Position numbers and translations under genes: made by a program
Shown: piece after piece, positions 1 through 8,095 of the stretch
Numbering within the stretch: the stretch's first letter is position 1
How the letters are laid out: every line of letters begins with the position of its first letter
Notes under the pieces: generated by a model
The model's database searches: none
Seen by the model: the letters and a program-made list of their open reading frames with translations, nothing else
What the model was told of the DNA's origin: nothing
Assembly: GCF_020740535.1 (NCBI RefSeq)
Contig: NZ_CP082362.1
Coordinates: 6,817,501-6,881,500 of the forward strand
Source: Streptomyces profundus
Lineage (GTDB): Bacteria > Actinomycetota > Actinomycetes > Streptomycetales > Streptomycetaceae
Reading direction: 5' to 3'
Length of the DNA stretch: 64,000 nucleotides

Positions 1-1093
1 CCGGGGCGCCGTGTCGATCGCCCGTCGTCTCCAGGACCCGCTGGCCGAGTTGGTCAAGATCGATCCCCGGTCGATCGGCGTCGGTCAGTACCAGCACGAC
101 CTCTCCGAGGTGAAGCTCTCCCGCTCGCTGGACGCGGTCGTGGAGGACTGCGTCAACGGCGTGGGCGTGGACGTCAACACGGCGTCCGTGCCGCTGCTGT
201 CCCGGGTCTCCGGCATCGGGGCCACCCTCGCGGAGAACATCGTCACCCACCGTGACGCCCATGGCCCGTTCACCGGCCGCAGGGCGCTCAAGCAGGTGCC
301 CAGGCTCGGCCCCAAGGCCTTCGAGCAGTGCGCCGGCTTCCTGCGCGTCCGCGACGGCGACGACCCGTTGGACGCCTCCGCGGTGCACCCGGAGGCGTAT
401 CCGGTGGTGCGGCGGATGGTCAAGGCCACGGGGGGCGAGGTCGCCGCGCTGCTGGGCAACGCCTCGGCCCTGCGCGCCCTGCGGCCGGCCGACTTCGTCG
501 ACGACACCTTCGGGCTGCCCACCGTCACCGACATCATCGGCGAGTTGGAGAAGCCCGGCAGGGATCCGCGCCCCGCCTTCCGCACCGCGCGCTTCAAGGA
601 GGGCGTCGAGGCGCTGAAGGACCTGGCGCCCGGCATGGTCCTGGAGGGCGTGGTGTCCAACGTCGCGGCCTTCGGCGCCTTTGTCGACGTCGGCGTGCAC
701 CAGGACGGGCTGGTCCATGTCTCGGCCATGTCGCGGAAGTTCGTCTCCGACCCGCGCGAGGTCGTCAAGCCGGGGGACATCGTCACGGTGAAGGTGCTGG
801 ACGTCGACATCCCGCGCAAGCGGATCTCGTTGACGTTGCGTCTCGACGACGAGGCCGCCCCCGCCGGCCGCTCGGGCGGCCCCGACGGCGAGCGCGGCGC
901 GGCCCCCCGGCAGCGGGACCGCCGGGGCGGCGGCGCCCCGCGCGGCGGTGGTGGCGGTGGCCAGCGCGGCGGCGGTCAGCGCGGTGGTGGTGGCGGTGGG
1001 CAGCGCAAGGGCGCGGCTCCGCCGGCCAACAGCGCGATGGCGGACGCGCTGCGACGCGCCGGGCTGGTCAACCGCGATCGCGGCGGGCGCTGA
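1..1093 (+). CDS. tex: Tex-family RNA-binding transcription accessory protein, C-terminal part
   Basis: The reading frame is already open at base 2 and the first visible residues fit the interior of Tex, so the gene begins before the window. The visible 363 residues hold the YqgF-like/HhH core ([11 protein letters not shown] and [15 protein letters not shown] are the helix-hairpin-helix segments), then an S1 RNA-binding domain beginning about [18 protein letters not shown] and ending at ISLTLRL. The last 80 residues are a low-complexity basic tail with repeated RGG-type blocks, which suggests extra RNA contacts. Tex is a cytoplasmic nucleic-acid-binding protein linked to transcription and RNA handling. 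The family call is firm; the RGG tail function is inferred. Confidence 0.95.
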   Translation, partial: RGAVSIARRLQDPLAELVKIDPRSIGVGQYQHDLSEVKLSRSLDAVVEDCVNGVGVDVNTASVPLLSRVSGIGATLAENIVTHRDAHGPFTGRRALKQVPRLGPKAFEQCAGFLRVRDGDDPLDASAVHPEAYPVVRRMVKATGGEVAALLGNASALRALRPADFVDDTFGLPTVTDIIGELEKPGRDPRPAFRTARFKEGVEALKDLAPGMVLEGVVSNVAAFGAFVDVGVHQDGLVHVSAMSRKFVSDPREVVKPGDIVTVKVLDVDIPRKRISLTLRLDDEAAPAGRSGGPDGERGAAPRQRDRRGGGAPRGGGGGGQRGGGQRGGGGGGQRKGAAPPANSAMADALRRAGLVNRDRGGR

Positions 1094-1131
1094 CAACTCC
1101 CTTGAGCGGTAAGCCGGGTGGCGGTTTCCCA

Positions 1132-1167
1132 GGCGGCCGGGGCCTCAGGGCCCTGGCCGCCTTCCTT
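1132..1167 (+). terminator. Rho-independent-like terminator of tex
   Basis: Arms of about 13 bases (GGCGGCCGGGGCC and GGCCCTGGCCGCC, one mismatch) flank a short TCA-containing loop at 1132-1161, then a pyrimidine-rich TTCCTT follows. It lies about 40 bases after the tex stop. Confidence 0.7.
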
Positions 1168-1210
1168 GTGAATTGGCCCGCACTCGCTTGCCAGACGCAC
1201 GAGTAACAAC

Positions 1211-1240
1211 TTACGGTGCCGTAACCTACGGTGTCGTAAG
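1211..1240. promoter_or_regulatory. Two tandem near-palindromic operator-like boxes before the desaturase gene
   Basis: TTACGGTGCCGTAA at 1211-1224 is a perfect 6-2-6 inverted repeat. A second copy, CTACGGTGTCGTAA, lies at 1226-1239, fifteen bases on. A smaller GTAA-CAAC-TTAC dyad overlaps at 1203-1214. The boxes sit 30-60 bases before the likely start codon, where a repressor would act. The dyad form suits a TetR-family regulator; which one is unknown. Confidence 0.6.
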
Positions 1241-1268
1241 TAGTTCTGGAATGCGCACGGGAGATCAT

Positions 1269-2249
1269 GTGACGCTCGACTCAGCCCATCCCACCGGCAG
1301 ATCTGGCGGCTGGACCGACGCCCGATTGATTTACGCGTTGGAGGAGGTCGTCGAGACCGAGTTGAACCGCCACCTCAAGGTGGCGAAGGACTGGATGCCG
1401 CACGAGTACGTGCCATGGAGCCAGGGCCGCGACTTCGACGGTCCGCTCGGGGGCGAGCCCTGGTCCCTCGACCAGTCGAAGGTGACCGACGTCGGCCGTA
1501 CCGCGCTGGTGGTCAACCTGCTGACCGAGGACAACCTGCCCAGCTACCACCACGAGATCGCCTCGATCTTCGGCCGGGAGGGCGCCTGGGGCACGTGGGT
1601 GCACCGCTGGACCGCCGAGGAGGGGCGGCACGGCATCGTGCTGCGTGACTATCTCCTCACCACGCGTGCGGTGGACCCGGTCCAGCTGGAGAACTTCCGG
1701 ATGGCCCACATGTCGGAGGGCTTCGAGTCCGACAACCAGCACTCCATGCTGCACTCCGTGGCCTACGTAGCCTTCCAGGAGCTCGCCACCCGTATATCGC
1801 ACCGGAACACCGGCCACGAGTCGGGAGACCCCCTCTGCGACCGGCTGCTGGCCCGGATCGCCACCGACGAGAACCTGCACATGGTCTTCTACCGCAACCT
1901 GCTCCGCGCGGCCTTCGAGATCGCGCCGGACCAGACCATGCAGGCCGTGCGGGACGTGGTGGTCGACTTCCGGATGCCGGGCCACGGCATCCCCGGCTTC
2001 GAGCGGGCCGCGGCCCGGATGGCCATCGGCGGCATCTACAACCTGCGCATCCACCTCGATGACGTGATCCAGCCGGTGCTCCGCTACCTCAAGGTGATGG
2101 AGATCACCGGGCTGAGCCCCGAGGGGCTCAAGGCCCAGGACGAGCTGGGGTCCTTCCTGGGCGGCCTGGACGCCGAGGCCAGGGTCTTCGACGAGCGGCT
2201 CGCCGCCCGCCGGGCCCGGATCGAGGCCCGCGCCGCGCGCCAGGGCTGA
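1269..2249 (+). CDS. Acyl-ACP desaturase (soluble di-iron fatty acid desaturase)
   Basis: This 326-residue protein belongs to the soluble stearoyl-ACP desaturase family, which puts a cis double bond into acyl chains bound to acyl carrier protein. The di-iron ligands are all visible: Glu87 in LTEDN, Glu118/His121 in EEGRH, Glu171, and Glu201/His204 in DENLH. I chose the GTG at 1269 because family similarity begins right after it and CGGGAG lies a few bases upstream; an ATG at 1251 in the same frame is the alternative. It stands alone between two terminators, with tandem palindromes in its promoter, so it probably answers to a lipid-sensing repressor. Its electron donor is not encoded nearby. 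Confidence 0.92.
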   Translation: MTLDSAHPTGRSGGWTDARLIYALEEVVETELNRHLKVAKDWMPHEYVPWSQGRDFDGPLGGEPWSLDQSKVTDVGRTALVVNLLTEDNLPSYHHEIASIFGREGAWGTWVHRWTAEEGRHGIVLRDYLLTTRAVDPVQLENFRMAHMSEGFESDNQHSMLHSVAYVAFQELATRISHRNTGHESGDPLCDRLLARIATDENLHMVFYRNLLRAAFEIAPDQTMQAVRDVVVDFRMPGHGIPGFERAAARMAIGGIYNLRIHLDDVIQPVLRYLKVMEITGLSPEGLKAQDELGSFLGGLDAEARVFDERLAARRARIEARAARQG

Positions 2250-2615
2250 CCTGGTCGGCCGTGCCCCGGGCGGCGCGGCCGGCCCAGGCCGGCGAGTAGG
2301 ACGAGGGCCGTCGAGCCGGGGTTGAGGTCGCTTGCCCCGGCCCGACGGTCCTCGTTACACTCGTTCGCGTCTCTGTTGTCGGCGTCGGGGGTTCCGTTGC
2401 GTATCTGAGGTCATGACACCGCGAGCCCATCGGCCCGTGCCATCCGCCGCGTCTCACGCGGCAGCACGAGTGCCACGCCGCGCGGATGACCTCGGAAGCC
2501 ACGGCATCGCTCTCCCCTCGTCGTTCTTCCCCGTCAACTCGGTGCCCGATCCGGGCCCGGTGTCTCCCTGTGTCACCCGATATCCAGCGATATCTCCCAC
2601 ACACGCGGAGGCCCT
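2250..2615. other. Intergenic region between desaturase and ABC-F genes
   Basis: This 366-base gap holds a long hairpin at 2301-2355 and then a stretch that is less GC rich than its surroundings (TCGTTCTTCC, CGATATCCAGCGATATC) and probably contains the ABC-F promoter and leader. I found no convincing leader peptide with its own ribosome binding site. Confidence 0.5.
2301..2355 (+). terminator. Long hairpin, probable terminator of the desaturase gene
   Basis: Arms at 2301-2321 and 2335-2355 pair over 20 of 21 positions in RNA (one G-U pair, one A-C mismatch) around a 13-base loop. No U-tract follows, which is common for Streptomyces terminators. It lies 51 bases after the desaturase stop and could also act as an attenuator for the ABC-F gene. 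Confidence 0.65.
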
Positions 2616-4229
2616 GTGTCCTTTACCGGCACCACCCATATCTCCTGCCACCGGCTGACGTTCGACTGGCCCGACGGCAGCCGGCTCTTCGACGGCCTCG
2701 ACCTGGCCATCGGCCCGGGCCGCACCGGCCTCATCGGCGTCAACGGCACCGGCAAGTCCACCCTGCTCAAGCTGATCGCCGGCGAACTCACCCCGCTCTC
2801 CGGATCGGTCCGCGTCGACGGGGAGGTCGGCTGTCTGGCGCAGCACCTCCCGCTCGACACCACGCTCCGCGTCGACCAGGTGCTCGGCATCGACCGCACG
2901 CGGGCGGCGCTGCACGCCATCGAGAGGGGCGACGCGGCCGAGGAGCACTTCGCCGCGGTCGGCGACGACTGGGACATCGAGGAGCGCACCCGCGCCATCC
3001 TCGACCAACTCGGCCTCGGACACGTCGGCCTTGACCGTCAGGTGGGGCGGATCTCCGGCGGCGAGTCGGTGCTGCTGCGACTCGCGGGGCTGCTGCTGAG
3101 CGGCCCCGACGTGCTGCTGCTCGACGAGCCCACCAACAACCTCGATCTGCGGGCCAGGGAGCGCCTCTACGAGGCGGTCAGGTCCTGGCGCGGCGTGCTG
3201 GTCGTGGTCAGCCACGACCGTGAGCTGCTGGAACGGGTCGACCAGATCGCCGATCTGCGGGAGGGGCGGGTGATCCGCTTCGGCGGCACCCTCTCCGCCT
3301 ACGAGGACGCGCTCGCCGTCGAGCAGGAGGCGGCCGAGCGGACGGTGCGGGCCGCCGAGGCCGATGTCCGCCGGCAGAAGCGGGAGCTGATCGAGGCGCA
3401 CGAGAAGCTGGCCGGGCGTGCCAGAGCCGGCAAGAAGGCGGCGGAGACCGCCGGGCTGCCCAAGATCGTCGCGGGGGCCAGAAAACGCGCCGCCGAGGTC
3501 TCGGCCGGCAAACACCGCATCCTGCACGAGGAGCGGCTGGCCGAGGCGAGGGAGCGCCTCACCGAGGCGGAGTCCGCGGTCAGGGACGACGACGAGATCC
3601 GCGTCGACCTGCCGGGCACCGCCGTGCCCGGCCGCCGTCGGGTGCTGACGCTGCGGGAGCTGGAGCTGCGCAACGGCACCAGGGCGGACGTCGAGGTGCT
3701 GGGTCCCGAGCGGATCGCCCTGGTCGGCGCCAACGGGGCGGGCAAGAGCACCCTGCTGAACACCGTCGCCGGCCTGCTGGAGCCGGTGGCCGGCGAGGCG
3801 GACGCCCATGTCCCGCTGCGCTATCTGCCGCAGCGGCTCGATGTGCTCGACGGCGAGCTGAGCATCGCCGAGAACGTCCACGCCCTGGCGCCCACGGCCA
3901 GGCCGCAGCAGGTGCGCGCCCAACTGGCCCGCTTCCTGTTCCGGAAGGACACCCCGGCCCAGCGGGTGGACACCCTCTCCGGGGGCGAGCGGTTCCGGGC
4001 CACGCTGGCCGCGCTGATGCTGGCCGAGCCCGCCCCGCAGCTGCTGCTGCTGGACGAGCCGACCAACAACCTCGACCTGGCGAGCGTGCGGCAGCTGACC
4101 TCGGCGCTCAACTCCTACCAGGGCGCCCTGCTGGTCGCCAGCCACGATCTGCCGTTCCTCCGTGGCCTCGGCATCACCCGCTGGCTGGCCATCGAGGAGG
4201 GGGAGTTGACGGAGACCGGGCCCCGCTGA
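2616..4229 (+). CDS. ABC-F family ATPase (ribosome-associated, possible antibiotic resistance)
   Basis: The 537-residue protein has two ABC nucleotide-binding domains and no membrane segment, the hallmark of ABC-F proteins that bind the ribosomal E site. Walker A motifs are GVNGTGKST (41-49) and GANGAGKST in the second half. Signatures are ISGGES and LSGGER, and both Walker B motifs read LLLDEPTNNLDL. Between the domains lies a charged, Arg/Lys/Glu-rich helical linker (about 230-320), the segment that reaches the peptidyl transferase centre in resistance-type members. The GTG start has GCGGAGG upstream. Without phylogeny I cannot separate a drug-resistance role from a general translation role. 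Confidence 0.9.
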   Translation: MSFTGTTHISCHRLTFDWPDGSRLFDGLDLAIGPGRTGLIGVNGTGKSTLLKLIAGELTPLSGSVRVDGEVGCLAQHLPLDTTLRVDQVLGIDRTRAALHAIERGDAAEEHFAAVGDDWDIEERTRAILDQLGLGHVGLDRQVGRISGGESVLLRLAGLLLSGPDVLLLDEPTNNLDLRARERLYEAVRSWRGVLVVVSHDRELLERVDQIADLREGRVIRFGGTLSAYEDALAVEQEAAERTVRAAEADVRRQKRELIEAHEKLAGRARAGKKAAETAGLPKIVAGARKRAAEVSAGKHRILHEERLAEARERLTEAESAVRDDDEIRVDLPGTAVPGRRRVLTLRELELRNGTRADVEVLGPERIALVGANGAGKSTLLNTVAGLLEPVAGEADAHVPLRYLPQRLDVLDGELSIAENVHALAPTARPQQVRAQLARFLFRKDTPAQRVDTLSGGERFRATLAALMLAEPAPQLLLLDEPTNNLDLASVRQLTSALNSYQGALLVASHDLPFLRGLGITRWLAIEEGELTETGPR

Positions 4230-4245
4230 GGGATGCGGGGCCCGG
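4216..4245. terminator. Bidirectional terminator hairpin with the ABC-F stop codon in its loop
   Basis: CCGGGCCCCGC (4216-4226) and GCGGGGCCCGG (4235-4245) are perfect 11-base complements. The 8-base loop TGAGGGAT begins with the stop codon of the ABC-F gene. It also lies just past the convergent ABC exporter. Confidence 0.75.
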
Positions 4246-4265
4246 CTCCGCCCGGCGCGGGCGGG

Positions 4266-6032
4266 TCAGGTGATCTGGCCCGCCTGTAGCCGGGCGTAGG
4301 CGCCGCCGCGCCGGAGCAGTTCGGCGTGGCCGCCGATCTCCGAGACCCGGCCGTGCTCCAGCACCACGATCCGGTCGGCGTTGCGGACGGTGGACAGGCG
4401 GTGGGCCACCACGAAGACCGTCCGGCCGCGCATCAGCCGGTCCATCGCCTCCTGCACCAGCGCCTCCGAGCGGGTGTCAAGCGCCGAGGTGGCCTCGTCG
4501 AGCACCAGCACCCGCGGGTCGCGGATCAACGCCCGGGCGATGGCGATGCGTTGGCGCTGCCCCCCGGAGAGCCGGGCGCCGCGCTCGCCGACCACCGTGT
4601 CCAGGCCGTCGGGCAGCCGTTCCACGAACTCCAGGGCGTTGGCGTCCCGCAGCGCCGCCCTGACCTCCGCGGCCTTCACGTCCGGCATGCCGTAGCCGAC
4701 GTTCTCCGTGATGGTGCCCTCGAAGAGCACCGACTCCTGGGGGACCACCGACAGGAAGCGGCGGTAGCTGCGCAGGTCGAGCGTGCTCATGTCGGCGCCG
4801 TCCAGCAGGATGCGCCCCGAGACCGGCCGGATGAAGCCGATCAGCAGGTTGAGCACCGTGGACTTGCCGGCCCCGGAGGCGCCCACCAGGGCGATCGTCT
4901 CGCCGGGCGGCACGGTGAGGTCGAAGTCCACCACCGCCGCCGGCCCGTCGCCCTCGTAGCGGTAGGTGACGTTCTCGAAGCGCAGTTGGCCCTTGACCGA
5001 CTCGACCCGCGTCTTGCCGGCGTTGACCTCCAGATCGGGGGCCTGGAGCACCTCGCCGGCCGAGCGGACGGACTCCAGCCCCTTGCTGATGATGGGAGCC
5101 AGCCCCATCAGCATTGTCATGGAGCCGGTCAGGGTGGTGAAGAAGGTGCTCAGCATCACCACGTCGCCCGCGGTGATCGGCAGCCAGGCGTAGTAGGAGA
5201 CGGTGGCGGCGCCGGCCAGGAAGCCGATGCCGATGGCGTTGAGCAGAATCCAGGCGAGCGCGCCGAAGTGACCGTTCAACAGGTCGAGACGTATGCCGGA
5301 GCGCAGTACCTGGCTCAGCGAGTTGTCCACCCGGCCCAGGGCCGTCCGCTCCAGGCCGTGGGCCCGGGTGACCGGGATCAGGCTGGTCATCTCGCCGACG
5401 CGGGTGGAGAGTTGCTCCACCTCCTTGCGGAACTGCGCGTTCCTGGTGCGCAGTCGGGTGCGCAGCCGGCGCACCAGCAGGGCGGCGGCGGGCACGATGA
5501 TCACAAAGGCGGGCAGCGCCGAGGGCACCCGTATCGCGATCACCGCGAGGCCGCCGACCAGCGTGATGATGGCGGCGAGGCCGGTGTCGGCGCTCTGCTG
5601 GGAGGACACCTCGATGTTCTCCACATCCCGAATCACCTTGGTCTGAAGGGCGCTCGCGCTGATCCGGGAGTGATAGCCGATGGAGAGTTCCTGCATGCGG
5701 CGGCAGAGCGCGGAGCGCAGCGCCGTGCCCACGCGGCGTACGCTGCCGTGCATGCACCGCACATAGAGCAGGTGGGTGGGGTAGTTGAGCATCAGGACCA
5801 CCAGCAGCACCAGGGTGTTGGTGCCCAACTCCTCGATGGGGCGGCGCTCCACCACGATGTCGATGATGTTGGCGGTGACCAGAGGCAGCAGCCACACCGG
5901 GCTGTGCTTGACGATGAACGCCAAGACGGCGACCAGGATGCGGAATCGGTCGTCCCGGAAGAGGTAGGCGAGGGTCCGCACCGGATGTTCCCCCCGGTAG
6001 CGATGCTCCAGGGGGCCTTGCGGAAGAGCCAT
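4266..6032 (-). CDS. ABC exporter, fused membrane and ATPase domains
   Basis: This 588-residue half-transporter has an N-terminal six-helix exporter domain (about 1-310) and a C-terminal ATPase with Walker A GASGAGKST, signature LSGGQRQRIAIARA, Walker B VLVLDEATSALD and switch AHRLS. It probably works as a homodimer exporting lipid, drug or peptide; the substrate is unknown. I chose the ATG at 6032 (MALPQG). A GTG at 6098 extends the frame by 22 residues that look non-conserved and lacks a ribosome binding site. No peptidase domain is present, so it is not a classical bacteriocin exporter. It is convergent with the ABC-F gene, which may be a resistance pairing. Confidence 0.88.
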   Translation of the reverse strand: MALPQGPLEHRYRGEHPVRTLAYLFRDDRFRILVAVLAFIVKHSPVWLLPLVTANIIDIVVERRPIEELGTNTLVLLVVLMLNYPTHLLYVRCMHGSVRRVGTALRSALCRRMQELSIGYHSRISASALQTKVIRDVENIEVSSQQSADTGLAAIITLVGGLAVIAIRVPSALPAFVIIVPAAALLVRRLRTRLRTRNAQFRKEVEQLSTRVGEMTSLIPVTRAHGLERTALGRVDNSLSQVLRSGIRLDLLNGHFGALAWILLNAIGIGFLAGAATVSYYAWLPITAGDVVMLSTFFTTLTGSMTMLMGLAPIISKGLESVRSAGEVLQAPDLEVNAGKTRVESVKGQLRFENVTYRYEGDGPAAVVDFDLTVPPGETIALVGASGAGKSTVLNLLIGFIRPVSGRILLDGADMSTLDLRSYRRFLSVVPQESVLFEGTITENVGYGMPDVKAAEVRAALRDANALEFVERLPDGLDTVVGERGARLSGGQRQRIAIARALIRDPRVLVLDEATSALDTRSEALVQEAMDRLMRGRTVFVVAHRLSTVRNADRIVVLEHGRVSEIGGHAELLRRGGAYARLQAGQIT

Positions 6033-6373
6033 GACAGCAGCACTCCAACGTCCAGGAAATGGGTCGGGATGACCTTGCCCCTGATACGTCTCGAACACTC
6101 ACCGAAATGGGAGCCCGAAGTGGGCTCTGCCCCATTCCTTATGGTTCGGGGTAATTCATATACATCGTGATAGTAGGCATGTATGGGGTTGCCTGTACCG
6201 AAAGGTACCAGGTGGTCGCCCACCCGCAGTCAGATTTCTCAACTTCCGTATATTCGCGACACAGAGGCGCCCTCGCACCGGCGCTCGCGCCGGTGCGTCG
6301 ATTCTCTGGGGGTTCACCACCACGCGCCCGCCCGGATGGGTGAGCCCCCCGGGGCGTCGCGCACGGATCCGGC
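6033..6373. other. Intergenic region upstream of the ABC exporter
   Basis: This 341-base stretch carries an unusually AT-rich patch (about 6138-6200), probably the exporter promoter. It also holds a small GTACC-GAAA-GGTAC hairpin within 6192-6212 and a strong hairpin at 6274-6297 listed separately. No gene with a credible ribosome binding site is seen. Confidence 0.5.
6274..6297 (-). terminator. Terminator hairpin downstream of the zinc-ribbon gene
   Basis: CGCACCGGCGC and GCGCCGGTGCG are perfect 11-base complements separated by two bases. It lies about 77 bases after the stop of the minus-strand zinc-ribbon gene. Confidence 0.6.
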
Positions 6374-6595
6374 TCAGGCCGCCTCGTAGCGGATCTGGGG
6401 GTCGAGGAACATCTGGATGTGGCCGCACTGTCCGCAGATCAGACCGGTCGCCGACTTGTTCGCCCAGTCGAGGCCGAAGAAGCTCATCCCGGTGCTGTTG
6501 AGTTTGATCTCCCGCTCGTTGAAGAGGTGGTAGCGGCAGAAGGGACAGTGCACCTGCTGGTTCCCCACAAACACGCGCATCGGGCTCTGCGCCAT
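6374..6595 (-). CDS. Small zinc-ribbon protein
   Basis: This 73-residue protein has two Cys pairs, Cys17-Pro-Phe-Cys20 and Cys54-Gly-Gln-Cys57, spaced as in a four-cysteine zinc ribbon. It has no signal peptide or membrane segment, so it is probably cytoplasmic. Conserved aromatic segments (MRVFVGNQQVHCPFC, FGLDW) lie between the pairs. I do not recognise a named family. Roles seen for such small ribbons include nucleic-acid binding and adaptor functions; none can be assigned here. It is monocistronic, with GGAGGCCGCC upstream of its ATG and a terminator hairpin downstream. Confidence 0.75.
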   Translation of the reverse strand: MAQSPMRVFVGNQQVHCPFCRYHLFNEREIKLNSTGMSFFGLDWANKSATGLICGQCGHIQMFLDPQIRYEAA

Positions 6596-6956
6596 GGCGG
6601 CCTCCTGGTTCGGTGTGCTGACTCGTCGCGAATGTGATGATCATGCCACCGCCGCCCGCCGTCGCCCAACGTGGGGCGCGGAGTGGACGTCAGGACCCGG
6701 CGGTCGGTCCGGGCGCGGCGGAGTGAAACGTTGCGCCCGGGGTGAACGGTCGGTTGGCGTAGCAACTCTGTCTTAAGCGAAGCGAGTTGGTCGAAATCCG
6801 CCTTGTTCCTCATGAGTTTCGTGCACCGGGTCATGTAGCGCTGGCACATGCCAACACTCGACAGAGCGGCCATCCGCATCCGGCCCCTGCCGGGAAGCAC
6901 GCGTGGATGGCCCGGACCGTTCCCAACAGCACCCCGATACCCCGAGAGAGGGGCCC
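6596..6956. other. Divergent intergenic region, zinc-ribbon and ATPase genes
   Basis: This 361-base stretch separates two divergently transcribed genes. It should hold both promoters, and a less GC-rich segment lies around 6755-6835 (GTAGCAACTCTGTCTTAAG). No credible gene or strong hairpin was found. Confidence 0.4.
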
Positions 6957-7487
6957 GTGTCGAACATCATGGACAGGTCATCGGACGCGCCGCCGCATCC
7001 CGCCCAAGCCCTGCCCGTCCCGGCCTGGCAGGGCACCTGGCGCTTCACCCTTCCCCCCATCGACAGCTCGGTGCCCCAGGCCAGGCACGCCATCCGCGAT
7101 CTGCTGCGACGCCGTGCCGCGCCGCTCTCCGCCGAGCGGACGCACGGCCTGATGCTGATCCTGTCCGAGCTGGTCACCAACGCCGTCCGGCACGCCGCCC
7201 TGCTCACCCCCGAGATCGGCGTCGAGGTGACCGTGGACCCGCACTGGGCCTGGGTGCGCGTCGAGGACGGCCACCCCTACCGACCGCACGCGCTGGCCGC
7301 CTCCCCCGAGCGACAGCGCACCGGAGGGCGCGGGCTGCTGCTGGTCCAGGCCACCGCCCAGGAGGCCGGTGGCTCCTGCGGAGTGCGGGCCACCGCCGGC
7401 GGCGGCAAGGTGATCTGGGCCGTACTCCCACTGGACCGCCCCACCGGCCGGCCCGCTACCAGCCCGCCGCCCCGGTCAGCTCCCTGA
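6957..7487 (+). CDS. ATP-binding protein, RsbW-like anti-sigma kinase fold
   Basis: This 176-residue protein is a stand-alone HATPase_c domain of the kind very abundant in Streptomyces. The N-box ELVTNAVRHA (71-80) binds Mg-ATP and a G-box GGRGLLLV follows near residue 128. Relatives are serine kinases that phosphorylate anti-anti-sigma factors, or orphan regulators. No partner anti-sigma antagonist or sigma gene lies next to it. The GTG at 6957 is preferred because GAGAGGGG lies five bases upstream; an ATG at 6903 in the same frame lacks such a site. Its 3' end overlaps the convergent idi gene by 32 bases. Confidence 0.85.
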   Translation: MSNIMDRSSDAPPHPAQALPVPAWQGTWRFTLPPIDSSVPQARHAIRDLLRRRAAPLSAERTHGLMLILSELVTNAVRHAALLTPEIGVEVTVDPHWAWVRVEDGHPYRPHALAASPERQRTGGRGLLLVQATAQEAGGSCGVRATAGGGKVIWAVLPLDRPTGRPATSPPPRSAP

Positions 7488-8022
7488 TCGCCGGCCGAGC
7501 GGCGTCCCACACGGTGTCGAACCAGGCGGAGAAGTCGCTGCCGGCCCGCAGCCCGGCCAGCTCGTCCGGAGTGACGAAGGCGGTCTCGGCGATCTCCTCG
7601 GGGGCGGGCCGCAACGACGCGCGCACCAGCCCGGCGAAGAGATGGTTGTACTCCTGCTCCACCAGCCCTGAGGCCGGATCGGGATGGTTGTACCGCACCG
7701 TGCCGGCCTCCCGCAGCAGGCTGGGCGCCGCGCCCAACTCCTCGATCGTCCGCCGGGCCGCCGCCAGGAACGGCGCCTCGCCTGGCAGCGGATGGCCACA
7801 GCAGGTGTTCGACCAGACGCCGGGGGAGTGGTACTTGCCGAGCGCGCGGCGCTGCAACAACAGCCGGCCCGCACCGTCGAAGAGGAAGACGGAGAACGCG
7901 CGGTGCAGCCGCCCCGGCGCCTGGTGGGCGGAGAGCTTCTCCGCCGTCCCGATGGTGCGGCCCTCCTCGTCGACGAGTTCGAGCAGGATCGGCTCGGTCG
8001 ACACGGCTGTGCGGTGGGACAT
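7456..8022 (-). CDS. idi: Isopentenyl-diphosphate delta-isomerase, type I
   Basis: The 188-residue Nudix-fold enzyme interconverts isopentenyl and dimethylallyl diphosphate, which feeds all polyprenyl synthesis. The active-site cysteine lies in SNTCCGHP (Cys75), the Nudix-like helix is GEAPFLAAARRTIEELG (81-97), and the second catalytic acidic region is EQEYNHLF. The ATG at 8022 follows a GAGG site; upstream codons in the frame do not resemble the family. It lies about 9.5 kb from hpnCDE and the polyprenyl synthase in this window, so this chromosomal area supplies both building blocks and squalene precursors. Confidence 0.95.
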   Translation of the reverse strand: MSHRTAVSTEPILLELVDEEGRTIGTAEKLSAHQAPGRLHRAFSVFLFDGAGRLLLQRRALGKYHSPGVWSNTCCGHPLPGEAPFLAAARRTIEELGAAPSLLREAGTVRYNHPDPASGLVEQEYNHLFAGLVRASLRPAPEEIAETAFVTPDELAGLRAGSDFSAWFDTVWDAARPAIRELTGAAGW

Positions 8023-8095
8023 GACCACCAGTTCCTCACTCCCGACTACGGGGTTCGGGATGCCCCCTGGCCCCGTACCAGTGTGCCGCACCCGC

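Noticed and set aside
4326..6170. A very long open frame antisense to the ABC exporter gene
   Set aside because: It mirrors codon positions of a high-GC gene, has no recognisable domain or ribosome binding site, and the opposite strand encodes a complete transporter. Similar antisense frames over the glycosidase, GGDEF and bio genes were set aside for the same reason.
6139..6180. Thirteen-codon leader (MPTITMYMNYPEP) before the ABC exporter
   Set aside because: It has no ribosome binding site and is not coupled to the downstream start; it lies in an AT-rich promoter-like patch.
6484..6900. Open frame on the minus strand across the zinc-ribbon promoter
   Set aside because: It overlaps the zinc-ribbon gene in another frame, is Arg/Pro-rich downstream and has no ribosome binding site.
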